From Aphelocoma coerulescens (Eukaryota; Chordata; Aves; Passeriformes; Corvidae): DNA of 64,000 nucleotides. This document shows positions 1-9,224 of the stretch, in pieces (position 1 is the stretch's first letter; each line of letters begins with the position of its first letter). Under the pieces are notes generated by a model. That model worked only from the letters and a program-made list of their open reading frames with translations. It was not told where the DNA came from and made no database searches. Where the stretch lies: assembly GCF_041296385.1 (NCBI RefSeq), contig NW_027183600.1:124001-188000 (forward strand), in the 5' to 3' direction. Made by a program: the position numbers and the translations under genes.

Positions 1-152
1 TCAAAGCAGCAGCACACACGCTGCTCTCGGCACTTTCCTTCTCAGCTCTACGCACCATCCTAAGCCTTGCCTCTCCCACACTCAGGATCCAAAGACAACG
101 GCACCAGGGACTGCTCACACACTAAAGGCACCAGGACAAAAGGCTCACCAGC
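1..152 (+). repeat. Partial unit U0 (3' end of the preceding unit)
   Basis: These 152 bases match the last 152 bases of U1 (2269-2420) except for two substitutions: U0 has the common forms CACACACGCTG and GACAACGG where U1 has CACACATGCTG and GACAATGG. The array therefore continues to the left of the window. Confidence 0.95.
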
Positions 153-479
153 TTGGCCTTTGCATTCCCGCTGACAGCTCCACAGCTTGAACCCAGAGAA
201 CTGCCTGCTGCCAACAGCCTTTCCAATCACTCTGAGCACCTCATGACAAGGAGTGTGGGGAATGAATCTCCAGCAGCCTCCTGCCCCAGGCTGTCCCCCG
301 GGAGCAGCCCTGCTCCAGGCTGTGACTGCCACCTGCACAGCCAAAGGACCCAGAGCCGGTGTTACACACCACGGCTGTGCCTGGCACAGAGACACCAGTG
401 GCCACACAAGTGGCCATGGCACTGTCCACACACAGTCCCTGCTGCTGCTCCCCCAGCCGCTGGCACCAACTCCCAGCCA

Positions 480-663
480 CCCACTCCTAAAGCCACGGGG
501 CCCACTGGGACACTGCGGGGGCTCGTGGAAGCCAGCGGCCCATGTGACACAGCGGGGCTGCACAGAGCCCACGGTGCTTTGTGACCCGTGGCTCCCAGGA
601 GAGCCTTTGTGATGCTGGGGAACTACAAGGAAGCCTGGCTCCTCTGTGACACCACCACAGAAG
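480..663 (+). repeat. Decayed VNTR copies, left flank (U1 example)
   Basis: Upstream of the clean array, the segment ending at 663 still aligns with the 75-bp consensus: GGAGA, then TGATGCT, then AAC, then CTCCTCTGTGACACC occur in the right order and at nearly the right spacing. Further left, TTGTGACACAG-like and TTTGTGACCC-like pieces recur in the consensus units. This suggests that the tandem array was once wider and only its centre is kept homogeneous. The outer limit at about 480 is a judgement. Confidence 0.6.
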
Positions 664-1038
664 CTCAGGGGAGCCCTGGAGGCCGTGCTGATGCTATTGA
701 ACCTGATGCAACCCTGCCTCCTCTGTGACACCACAGAACCTCTGGGAGCTCTGGAGACCGTGCTGATGCTATGGAACCTGATGCAACCCTGCCTCCACTG
801 TGACACCACAGAAGCTCAGGGAGCCCTGGAGACTGTGGTGATGCTATGGAACCTGATGCAACCCTGCCTCCACTGTGACACCACAGAACCTCTGGGAGCC
901 CTGGAGACTGTGGTGATGCTATGGAACCTGATGCAACCCTGCCTCCACTGTGACACCACAGAACCTCTGGGAGCCCTGGAGACCGTGCTGATGCTATGGA
1001 ACCTGATGCAACCCTGCCTCCACTGTGACACCACAGAA
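664..1038 (+). repeat. 75-bp VNTR (minisatellite) inside each unit, U1 example
   Basis: Five full 75-bp copies in U1: 664-738, 739-813, 814-888, 889-963 and 964-1038. Each ends in a TGTGACACCACAGA-like segment. Copies fall into types labelled by their first bases after CAGA: LR (first copy, with CTATTG), AL (AGCTCTTGG), PL (ACCTCTGGG) and AQ (AGCTCAGGG). The suffix (v) marks GTGGTGATG instead of GTGCTGATG; AQ copies are always v. Counts across U1-U29 are 5,5,5,5,5,6,5,5,5,5,3,5,6,5,5,5,3,5,5,3,4,3,5,4,5,4,4,4,5, in total 134. The LR copy is always first and a decayed copy (1039-1101 in U1) always follows the last, so gains and losses are internal. Because 75 is divisible by three, copy-number change shifts no reading frame. 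Confidence 0.97.
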
Positions 1039-1175
1039 GCTCGGGGAGCTCTGCAGACCGTGGGGATGCTGGCGAAGCTGACGGAACCCTGGGCACCACA
1101 GTGACGCTATGGAACCTGGTGGAACCGAGGGGCCACAGTGACACTGTGGGGCCTTTTGGAAGCAACAGGACCCTG
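1039..1175 (+). repeat. Decayed VNTR copies, right flank (U1 example)
   Basis: A 63-bp degenerate copy (1039-1101) keeps GGGGAGCTCTGCAGACCGTG and GGATGCTGG in register with the consensus. After it, CACCACAGTGACGCTATGG (1095-1113), GAACCTGG and CCACAGTGACAC repeat the consensus words GTGACACCACAG and GCTATGGAACCTG at irregular spacing. The outer limit is a judgement. Confidence 0.6.
1133..1149. other. Near-perfect dyad CCACAGTG-A-CACTGTGG in each unit
   Basis: Two 8-bp arms are exact reverse complements around one central A. The symmetry extends into GGCC on the left and GGGGCC on the right with a two-base bulge. It is present in each unit at the equivalent place; in U27 an extra G follows it. 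It could be a dimeric protein-binding site or simply arise from a decayed VNTR copy. There is no evidence of function. Confidence 0.5.
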
Positions 1176-1224
1176 GTGGGAAGCCACGGGATGATTAATC
1201 CTGCACGAACCTGCTCCAGGTGGG

Positions 1225-1249
1225 CTCCTCTCTCCCGGCTTCCACAGGT
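1225..1249 (+). promoter_or_regulatory. Candidate splice acceptor before the AATAAA (one per unit)
   Basis: A pyrimidine-rich tract (GCTCCTCTCTCCCGGCTTCC) leads into ACAG|GT, so an exon would start at 1248. A possible branch-point context, GATTAATCC, lies about 50 bases upstream. The distance from 1248 to AATAAA at 1382 is 134 bp, a normal size for a short vertebrate terminal exon. Motif evidence only. Confidence 0.3.
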
Positions 1250-1381
1250 GCTGCTAGGATCCCACTCCGGCACTGGCTTGGCACGGGCTCACGGCTTCCT
1301 TTGGCAATGGCTCTGCTCCAGGATGGCATGCTGCAGAGAATGCAGGTAGATTTTGTGCTCACTCCTGGCATGCAGCTGGAC

Positions 1382-1387
1382 AATAAA
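1382..1387 (+). promoter_or_regulatory. Canonical poly(A) signal AATAAA, repeated in every unit
   Basis: AATAAA lies in the context GGACAATAAAGCC. The copies start at 1382, 3650, 5918, 8186, 10454, 12797, 15065, 17333, 19601, 21869, 23987, 26255, 28598, 30866, 33134, 35402, 37520, 39788, 42056, 44174, 46367, 48485, 50753, 52946, 55214, 57407, 59596 and 61786. All are intact except 59596, which reads AATAAT. A CA dinucleotide 10-15 bases downstream could be the cleavage site, and moderately T/G-rich sequence follows at about 1410-1430. A hexamer can occur by chance, but placement after a good acceptor and before a GC box makes it more interesting. Confidence 0.45.
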
Positions 1388-1427
1388 GCCTGATCCAGCC
1401 CCCCCTCAGCATATGTCCGGCTCTGGC

Positions 1428-1440
1428 ATTGGGGCGGGGC
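1428..1440 (+). promoter_or_regulatory. Inverted CCAAT box overlapping a GC box (promoter-like)
   Basis: ATTGGGGCGGGGC combines ATTGG (CCAAT on the minus strand, the NF-Y core) with GGGGCGGGGC (a canonical Sp1-type GC box); they overlap by two bases. The motif recurs in each unit, 46 bp after the start of AATAAA (47 bp in U27 because of an extra C). NF-Y and Sp1 sites together are typical of TATA-less vertebrate promoters. The direction of transcription cannot be inferred from these motifs alone. No experimental support is available. Confidence 0.35.
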
Positions 1441-1840
1441 AACTTTGGGAGCAGCCCCAGCCCTGCTCCTGCTCCCGGCTGGGCACCCAGCTGCTGGGAC
1501 ACAGGTGTGTCCTGATGCCACCGTCTACTCCTTTGAGAAGGGGAGGACAGAGTGCATCAGGGAGTTTGGTGTGGCTTACATGCGGCAAGGAGAAGGTGCA
1601 GCCCCAAACTGGCTTTCACTTCTAGAACCTTTTGCTATTGCGGGAGCAGCTGCTGGAGCTTTTCAACCGAGCTGCAAGAGTGAAAAGTGTGATGGCATGT
1701 CTATCTGAGAAGGAAGGTTCGGTGCCGCAGCCTGTTGTGCACAATTTATATGCTGATAAGAGAAGGGGGTGCTTTTGGAACGTTTCCCTTCCTGACACTT
1801 CTGTCTCTGTGAGCTTTAGCTGCTTGGACTCAGGGATACC

Positions 1841-1850
1841 GAAGGTATGT
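1841..1850 (+). promoter_or_regulatory. Strong candidate splice donor GAAG|GTATGT
   Basis: AAG|GTATGT is close to the vertebrate 5' splice-site consensus; the cut would be after 1844. It is present in each unit, and the nearby substitutions at about 1788 and in U22 do not alter it. It lies about 400 bp downstream of the CCAAT/GC-box. An ATG at 1692 with G at -3 and G at +4 would leave exactly 51 codons before this donor. Confidence 0.3.
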
Positions 1851-2024
1851 GAAAGTGACTGGGATGCGAGAATCATGTTGCACAGGGAACAGGGAAGGTC
1901 AGCAAATGTTTCCTGTCCTGGCACATCTCTCAGTCTGAACTGCAGCTGCAGATGCTTCACTTCCGCCAAGGACTCTGCCACCTTGAGAGAAGGATGCGCT
2001 CTATGGAGTTGAGAAAGAAAGTGC

Positions 2025-2056
2025 GTCTCACTAGCTTCTTTCCTCTACTTCATAGA
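2025..2056 (+). promoter_or_regulatory. Strong candidate splice acceptor, CTACTTCATAG|AC
   Basis: A long pyrimidine tract (CTTCTTTCCTCTACTTC) precedes ATAG, with a possible branch point in CTCACTAG about 25 bases upstream. An exon would begin at 2056. A second acceptor, TTTTTGTTCTAG|G, lies at 2099/2100. The implied intron from the 1844 donor is 211 bp. Confidence 0.3.
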
Positions 2057-2170
2057 CAGCAAAGGGGCTATGAAAGGCAGCACTGGCTTTTTGTTCTAGG
2101 ACTTCTTCTTTACAAGCAGCTGCTGGATGTTTGGAAGGGGGTTTGGGATATGCAAAAATGAGAGGCTAAG

Positions 2171-2187
2171 ATGGTAAGAGGGTAAGA
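2171..2187 (+). promoter_or_regulatory. Tandem candidate splice donors ATGGTAAGAGGGTAAGA
   Basis: Two GTAAG donors lie 8 bp apart (GT at 2174 and 2182). With the 2055 acceptor the first gives an exon of 118 bp (2056-2173). In U2, U9 and U15 an A replaces G before the second donor, giving AAG|GTAAG, a better consensus match. Confidence 0.25.
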
Positions 2188-2420
2188 TGGAAGTCATCTG
2201 GCAAAAGCAGAGCTCACAAAAGGGCCAGCTGAGAAAGCTCTTGCTGCCTACAACTTCAACTGCACCCCTCAAAGCAGCAGCACACATGCTGCTCTCGGCA
2301 CTTTCCTTCTCAGCTCTACGCACCATCCTAAGCCTTGCCTCTCCCACACTCAGGATCCAAAGACAATGGCACCAGGGACTGCTCACACACTAAAGGCACC
2401 AGGACAAAAGGCTCACCAGC

Positions 2421-4688
2421 TTGGCCTTTGCATTCCCGCTGACAGCTCCACAGCTTGAACCCAGAGAACTGCCTGCTGCCAACAGCCTTTCCAATCACTC
2501 TGAGCACCTCATGACAAGGAGTGTGGGGAATGAATCTCCAGCAGCCTCCTGCCCCAGGCTGTCCCCCGGGAGCAGCCCTGCTCCAGGCCGTGACTGCCAC
2601 CTGCACAGCCAAAGGACCCAGAGCCGGTGTTACACACCACGGCTGTGCCTGGCACAGAGACACCAGTGGCCACACAAGTGGCCATGGCACTGTCCACACA
2701 CAGTCCCTGCTGCTGCTCCCCCAGCCGCTGGCACCAACTCCCAGCCACCCACTCCTAAAGCCACGGGGCCCACTGGGACACTGCGGGGGCTCGTGGAAGC
2801 CAGCGGCCATTGTGACACAGCGGGGCTGCACAGAGCCCACGGTGCTTTGTGACCCGTGGCTCCCAGGAGAGCCTTTGTGATGCTGGGGAACTACAAGGAA
2901 GCCTGGCTCCTCTGTGACACCACCACAGAAGCTCAGGGGAGCCCTGGAGACCGTGCTGATGCTATGGAACCTGATGCAACCCTGCCTCCTCTGTGACACC
3001 ACAGAACCTCTGGGAGCCCTGGAGACCGTGCTGATGCTATGGAACCTGATGCAACCCTGCCTCCTCTGTGACACCACAGAACCTCTGGGAGCCCTGGAGA
3101 CCGTGCTGATGCTATGGAACCTGATGCAACCCTGCCTCCACTGTGACACCACAGAAGCTCAGGGAGCCCTGGAGACTGTGGTGATGCTATGGAACCTGAT
3201 GCAACCCTGCCTCCACTGTGACACCACAGAACCTCTGGGAGCCCTGGAGACCGTGCTGATGCTATGGAACCTGATGCAACCCTGCCTCCACTGTGACACC
3301 ACAGAAGCTCGGGGAGCTCTGCAGACCGTGGGGATGCTGGCGAAGCTGACGGAACCCTGGGCACCACAGTGACGCTATGGAACCTGGTGGAACCGAGGGG
3401 CCACAGTGACACTGTGGGGCCTTTTGGAAGCAACAGGACCCTGGTGGGAAGCCACGGGATGATTAATCCTGCACGAACCTGCTCCAGGTGGGCTCCTCTC
3501 TCCCGGCTTCCACAGGTGCTGCAAGGATCCCACTCCGGCACTGGCTTGGCACGGGCTGACGGCTTCCTTTGGCAATGGCTCTGCTCCAGGATGGCATGCT
3601 GCAGAGAATGCAGGTAGATTTTGTGCTCACTCCTGGCATGCAGCTGGACAATAAAGCCTGATCCAGCCCCCCCTCAGCATATGTCCGGCTCTGGCATTGG
3701 GGCGGGGCAACTTTGGGAGCAGCCCCAGCCCTGCTCCTGCTCCCGGCTGGGCACCCAGCTGCTGGGACACAGGTGTGTCCTGATGCCACCGTCTACTCCT
3801 TTGAGAAGGGGAGGACAGAGTGCATCAGGGAGTTTGGTGTGGCTTACATGCGGCAAGGAGAAGGTGCAGCCCCAAACTGGCTTTCACTTCTAGAACCTTT
3901 TGCTATTGCGGGAGCAGCTGCTGGAGCTTTTCAACCGAGCTGCAAGAGTGAAAAGTGTGATGGCATGTCTATCTGAGAAGGAAGGTTCGGTGCCGCAGCC
4001 TGTTGTGCACAATTTATATGCTGATAAGAGAAGGGGGTGCTTTTGGAACGTTTTCCTTCCTGACACTTCTGTCTCTGTGAGCTTTAGCTGCTTGGACTCA
4101 GGGATACCGAAGGTATGTGAAAGTGACTGGGATGCGAGAATCATGTTGCACAGGGAACAGGGAAGGTCAGCAAATGTTTCCTGTCCTGGCACATCTCTCA
4201 GTCTGAACTGCAGCTGCAGATGCTTCACTTCCGCCAAGGACTCTGCCACCTTGAGAGAAGGATGCGCTCTATGGAGTTGAGAAAGAAAGTGCGTCTCACT
4301 AGCTTCTTTCCTCTACTTCATAGACAGCAAAGGGGCTATGAAAGGCAGCACTGGCTTTTTGTTCTAGGACTTCTTCTTTACAAGCAGCTGCTGGATGTTT
4401 GGAAGGGGGTTTGGGATATGCAAAAATGAGAGGCTAAGATGGTAAGAAGGTAAGATGGAAGTCATCTGGCAAAAGCAGAGCTCACAAAAGGGCCAGCTGA
4501 GAAAGCTCTTGCTGCCTACAACTTCAACTGCACCCCTCAAAGCAGCAGCACACACGCTGCTCTCGGCACTTTCCTTCTCAGCTCTACGCACCATCCTAAG
4601 CCTTGCCTCTCCCACACTCAGGATCCAAAGACAACGGCACCAGGGACTGCTCACACACTAAAGGCACCAGGACAAAAGGCTCACCAGC
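2421..4688 (+). repeat. Unit U2, 2,268 bp, VNTR x5; family A
   Basis: The VNTR is at 2932-3306, order LR-PL-PL-AQ-PL. Its first copy has CTATGG where every other unit has CTATTG. It belongs to family A with U4, U9 and U15, defined by CTGCAAGG at 3519-3526 (others CTGCTAGG) plus GGGCTGACGG near 3555. It also has the rarer donor context AAGAAGGTAAG (A at 4448), shared with U9 and U15 but not U4. Confidence 0.95.
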
Positions 4689-6956
4689 TTGGCCTTTGCA
4701 TTCCCGCTGACAGCTCCACAGCTTGAACCCAGAGAACTGCCTGCTGCCAACAGCCTTTCCAATCACTCTGAGCACCTCATGACAAGGAGTGTGGGGAATG
4801 AATCTCCAGCAGCCTCCTGCCCCAGGCTGTCCCCCAGGAGCAGCCCTGCTCCAGGCCGTGACTGCCACCTGCACAGCCAAAGGACCCAGAGCCGGTGTTA
4901 CACACCACGGCTGTGCCTGGCACAGAGACACCAGTGGCCACACAAGTGGCCATGGCACTGTCCACACACAGTCCCTGCTGCTGCTCCCCCAGCCGCTGGC
5001 ACCAACTCCCAGCCACCCACTCCTAAAGCCACGGGGCCCACTGGGACACTGCGGGGGCTCGTGGAAGCCAGCGGCCATTGTGACACAGCGGGGCTGCACA
5101 GAGCCCACGGTGCTTTGTGACCCGTGGCTCCCAGGAGAGCCTTTGTGATGCTGGGGAACTACAAGGAAGCCTGGCTCCTCTGTGACACCACCACAGAAGC
5201 TCAGGGGAGCCCTGGAGACTGTGCTGATGCTATTGAACCTGATGCAACCCTGCCTCCTCTGTGACACCACAGAAGCTCTTGGAGCCCTGGAGACCGTGGT
5301 GATGCTATGGAACCTGATGCAACCCTGCCTCCTCTGTGACACCACAGAACCTCTGGGAGCTCTGGAGACCGTGCTGATGCTATGGAACCTGATGCAACCC
5401 TGCCTCCACTGTGACACCACAGAAGCTCAGGGAGCCCTGGAGACTGTGGTGATGCTATGGAACCTGATGCAACCCTGCCTCCACTGTGACACCACAGAAC
5501 CTCTGGGAGCCCTGGAGACCGTGCTGATGCTATGGAACCTGATGCAACCCTGCCTCCACTGTGACACCACAGAAGCTCGGGGAGCTCTGCAGACCGTGGG
5601 GATGCTGGCGAAGCTGACGGAACCCTGGGCACCACAGTGACGCTATGGAACCTGGTGGAACCGAGGGGCCACAGTGACACTGTGGGGCCTTTTGGAAGCA
5701 ACAGGACCCTGGTGGGAAGCCACGGGATGATTAATCCTGCACGAACCTGCTCCAGGTGGGCTCCTCTCTCCCGGCTTCCACAGGTGCTGCTAGGATCCCA
5801 CTCCGGCACTGGCTTGGCACGGGCTCACGGCTTCCTTTGGCAATGGCTCTGCTCCAGGATGGCATGCTGCAGAGAATGCAGGTAGATTTTGTGCTCACTC
5901 CTGGCATGCAGCTGGACAATAAAGCCTGATCCAGCCCCCCCTCAGCATATGTCCGGCTCTGGCATTGGGGCGGGGCAACTTTGGGAGCAGCCCCAGCCCT
6001 GCTCCTGCTCCCGGCTGGGCACCCAGCTGCTGGGACACAGGTGTGTCCTGATGCCACCGTCTACTCCTTTGAGAAGGGGAGGACAGAGTGCATCAGGGAG
6101 TTTGGTGTGGCTTACATGCGGCAAGGAGAAGGTGCAGCCCCAAACTGGCTTTCACTTCTAGAACCTTTTGCTATTGCGGGAGCAGCTGCTGGAGCTTTTC
6201 AACCGAGCTGCAAGAGTGAAAAGTGTGATGGCATGTCTATCTGAGAAGGAAGGTTCGGTGCCGCAGCCTGTTGTGCACAATTTATATGCTGATAAGAGAA
6301 GGGGGTGCTTTTGGAACGTTTTCCTTCCTGACACTTCTGTCTCTGTGAGCTTTAGCTGCTTGGACTCAGGGATACCGAAGGTATGTGAAAGTGACTGGGA
6401 TGCGAGAATCATGTTGCACAGGGAACAGGGAAGGTCAGCAAATGTTTCCTGTCCTGGCACATCTCTCAGTCTGAACTGCAGCTGCAGATGCTTCACTTCC
6501 GCCAAGGACTCTGCCACCTTGAGAGAAGGATGCGCTCTATGGAGTTGAGAAAGAAAGTGCGTCTCACTAGCTTCTTTCCTCTACTTCATAGACAGCAAAG
6601 GGGCTATGAAAGGCAGCACTGGCTTTTTGTTCTAGGACTTCTTCTTTACAAGCAGCTGCTGGATGTTTGGAAGGGGGTTTGGGATATGCAAAAATGAGAG
6701 GCTAAGATGGTAAGAGGGTAAGATGGAAGTCATCTGGCAAAAGCAGAGCTCACAAAAGGGCCAGCTGAGAAAGCTCTTGCTGCCTACAACTTCAACTGCA
6801 CCCCTCAAAGCAGCAGCACACACGCTGCTCTCGGCACTTTCCTTCTCAGCTCTACGCACCATCCTAAGCCTTGCCTCTCCCACACTCAGGATCCAAAGAC
6901 AACGGCACCAGGGACTGCTCACACACTAAAGGCACCAGGACAAAAGGCTCACCAGC
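4689..6956 (+). repeat. Unit U3, 2,268 bp, VNTR x5; family B
   Basis: The VNTR is at 5200-5574, order LR-AL(v)-PL-AQ-PL. Family B (U3, U5, U10, U16) is marked by CCCAGGAGC (A at 4836; other units CCCGGGAGC), GAGACTGTGC in the first VNTR copy and GGGAGCTCTGG in the third. It directly follows a family A unit, as do all other family B units. Confidence 0.95.
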
Positions 6957-9224
6957 TTGGCCTTTGCATTCCCGCTGACAGCTCCACAGCTTGAACCCAG
7001 AGAACTGCCTGCTGCCAACAGCCTTTCCAATCACTCTGAGCACCTCATGACAAGGAGTGTGGGGAATGAATCTCCAGCAGCCTCCTGCCCCAGGCTGTCC
7101 CCCGGGAGCAGCCCTGCTCCAGGCCGTGACTGCCACCTGCACAGCCAAAGGACCCAGAGCCGGTGTTACACACCACGGCTGTGCCTGGCACAGAGACACC
7201 AGTGGCCACACAAGTGGCCATGGCACTGTCCACACACAGTCCCTGCTGCTGCTCCCCCAGCCGCTGGCACCAACTCCCAGCCACCCACTCCTAAAGCCAC
7301 GGGGCCCACTGGGACACTGCGGGGGCTCGTGGAAGCCAGCGGCCATTGTGACACAGCGGGGCTGCACAGAGCCCACGGTGCTTTGTGACCCGTGGCTCCC
7401 AGGAGAGCCTTTGTGATGCTGGGGAACTACAAGGAAGCCTGGCTCCTCTGTGACACCACCACAGAAGCTCAGGGGAGCCCTGGAGACCGTGCTGATGCTA
7501 TTGAACCTGATGCAACCCTGCCTCCTCTGTGACACCACAGAAGCTCTTGGAGCCCTGGAGACCGTGCTGATGCTATGGAACCTGATGCAACCCTGCCTCC
7601 TCTGTGACACCACAGAACCTCTGGGAGCCCTGGAGACCGTGCTGATGCTATGGAACCTGATGCAACCCTGCCTCCACTGTGACACCACAGAAGCTCAGGG
7701 AGCCCTGGAGACTGTGGTGATGCTATGGAACCTGATGCAACCCTGCCTCCACTGTGACACCACAGAACCTCTGGGAGCCCTGGAGACCGTGCTGATGCTA
7801 TGGAACCTGATGCAACCCTGCCTCCACTGTGACACCACAGAAGCTCGGGGAGCTCTGCAGACCGTGGGGATGCTGGCGAAGCTGACGGAACCCTGGGCAC
7901 CACAGTGACGCTATGGAACCTGGTGGAACCGAGGGGCCACAGTGACACTGTGGGGCCTTTTGGAAGCAACAGGACCCTGGTGGGAAGCCACGGGATGATT
8001 AATCCTGCACGAACCTGCTCCAGGTGGGCTCCTCTCTCCCGGCTTCCACAGGTGCTGCAAGGATCCCACTCCGGCACTGGCTTGGCACGGGCTGACGGCT
8101 TCCTTTGGCAATGGCTCTGCTCCAGGATGGCATGCTGCAGAGAATGCAGGTAGATTTTGTGCTCACTCCTGGCATGCAGCTGGACAATAAAGCCTGATCC
8201 AGCCCCCCCTCAGCATATGTCCGGCTCTGGCATTGGGGCGGGGCAACTTTGGGAGCAGCCCCAGCCCTGCTCCTGCTCCCGGCTGGGCACCCAGCTGCTG
8301 GGACACAGGTGTGTCCTGATGCCACCGTCTACTCCTTTGAGAAGGGGAGGACAGAGTGCATCAGGGAGTTTGGTGTGGCTTACATGCGGCAAGGAGAAGG
8401 TGCAGCCCCAAACTGGCTTTCACTTCTAGAACCTTTTGCTATTGCGGGAGCAGCTGCTGGAGCTTTTCAACCGAGCTGCAAGAGTGAAAAGTGTGATGGC
8501 ATGTCTATCTGAGAAGGAAGGTTCGGTGCCGCAGCCTGTTGTGCACAATTTATATGCTGATAAGAGAAGGGGGTGCTTTTGGAACGTTTTCCTTCCTGAC
8601 ACTTCTGTCTCTGTGAGCTTTAGCTGCTTGGACTCAGGGATACCGAAGGTATGTGAAAGTGACTGGGATGCGAGAATCATGTTGCACAGGGAACAGGGAA
8701 GGTCAGCAAATGTTTCCTGTCCTGGCACATCTCTCAGTCTGAACTGCAGCTGCAGATGCTTCACTTCCGCCAAGGACTCTGCCACCTTGAGAGAAGGATG
8801 CGCTCTATGGAGTTGAGAAAGAAAGTGCGTCTCACTAGCTTCTTTCCTCTACTTCATAGACAGCAAAGGGGCTATGAAAGGCAGCACTGGCTTTTTGTTC
8901 TAGGACTTCTTCTTTACAAGCAGCTGCTGGATGTTTGGAAGGGGGTTTGGGATATGCAAAAATGAGAGGCTAAGATGGTAAGAGGGTAAGATGGAAGTCA
9001 TCTGGCAAAAGCAGAGCTCACAAAAGGGCCAGCTGAGAAAGCTCTTGCTGCCTACAACTTCAACTGCACCCCTCAAAGCAGCAGCACACACGCTGCTCTC
9101 GGCACTTTCCTTCTCAGCTCTACGCACCATCCTAAGCCTTGCCTCTCCCACACTCAGGATCCAAAGACAACGGCACCAGGGACTGCTCACACACTAAAGG
9201 CACCAGGACAAAAGGCTCACCAGC
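6957..9224 (+). repeat. Unit U4, 2,268 bp, VNTR x5; family A
   Basis: The VNTR is at 7468-7842, order LR-AL-PL-AQ-PL. Family A markers are CTGCAAGG (A at 8059) and GGGCTGACGG. Unlike U2, U9 and U15 it ends with the common AAGAGGGTAAG form. Confidence 0.95.

Larger units (their letters stand above)
153..2420 (+). repeat. Unit U1, 2,268 bp, VNTR x5; most divergent unit
   Basis: The VNTR is at 664-1038. Copy order is LR-PL-AQ-PL(v)-PL (labels explained at the 664-1038 entry), unlike any other unit. U1 carries the most private substitutions in the window: GGCTGTGAC near 320 where others have GGCCGTGAC, CCCATGTG near 540 where others have CCATTGTG, GAGGCC in the first VNTR copy, GTTTCC near 1787 where others have GTTTTC, and CAATGG near 2366. 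It shares CACACATGCTG (near 2286) only with U20. High divergence at one end suggests that an array edge may not be far to the left. Confidence 0.95.
1428..3665 (+). other. Hypothetical + strand transcription unit spanning two repeats
   Basis: Signals occur in a consistent order: CCAAT/GC-box (1428-1440), donor (1844), acceptor (2055 or 2099), donor (2173 or 2181), acceptor (3515), AATAAA (3650). The model gives a first exon of up to ~400 nt, a 118-nt middle exon and a ~150-nt terminal exon. The VNTR would sit in the last intron of about 1.34 kb. Repeating the model every unit would make the window an array of tandem transcription units separated by about 40 bp. No long frame survives joining: the middle exon quickly meets a stop in the frame of the 1692 ATG. 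If transcribed, it is more likely to be noncoding or to encode only a short peptide. Splice motifs are common by chance, so this is a hypothesis. Confidence 0.2.

Noticed and set aside
390..430. CTCF-like core (CAAGTGGCC) and another near 1217 (CAGGTGGGC)
   Set aside because: Each has a mismatch in the core and poor flanks. Worth a matrix scan, but not callable by eye.
60..809. Minus-strand open frame of 249-299 residues in most units, built of a 25-residue repeat
   Set aside because: It starts at GTG rather than ATG and overlaps equally open frames on both strands. It is open because 75 bp is divisible by three and the GC-rich VNTR lacks stops. No domain is recognisable.
646..1104. Plus-strand open frame over the VNTR (102-177 residues, Cys-containing 25-residue repeats)
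   Set aside because: The start is GTG, composition follows the minisatellite, and length varies only with VNTR copy number. No splice or Kozak support; a shadow of the repeat is the simpler reading.
1133..1149. CACAGTG/CACTGTG heptamers resembling V(D)J recombination signals, also in many VNTR copies
   Set aside because: No nonamer lies at 12 or 23 bp. GGCTTTTTGT near 2085 resembles a nonamer but has no heptamer at the right distance. The heptamers are part of the VNTR consensus.
1428..1458. G-quadruplex at the GC box
   Set aside because: Only three G runs of three or more lie close together (GGGG, GGGG, GGG); a fourth within normal loop length is missing.
1745..1751. TTTATAT as a TATA box
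   Set aside because: It lies ~300 bp downstream of the CCAAT/GC-box in the less GC-rich half of the unit, with no initiator or other core element that I could see. AT-rich heptamers are common there.
1692..2012. ATG-started 106-residue frame with a good Kozak context
   Set aside because: All observed substitutions between units are non-synonymous, no family is recognisable, and it crosses the strong donor at 1844. Kept only as a note in the findings.
1952..2161. 69-residue ATG-started frame with a hydrophobic stretch
   Set aside because: Weak start context, crosses two strong splice acceptors, no family resemblance, and its one variant (U6, U13) is Arg to Cys.
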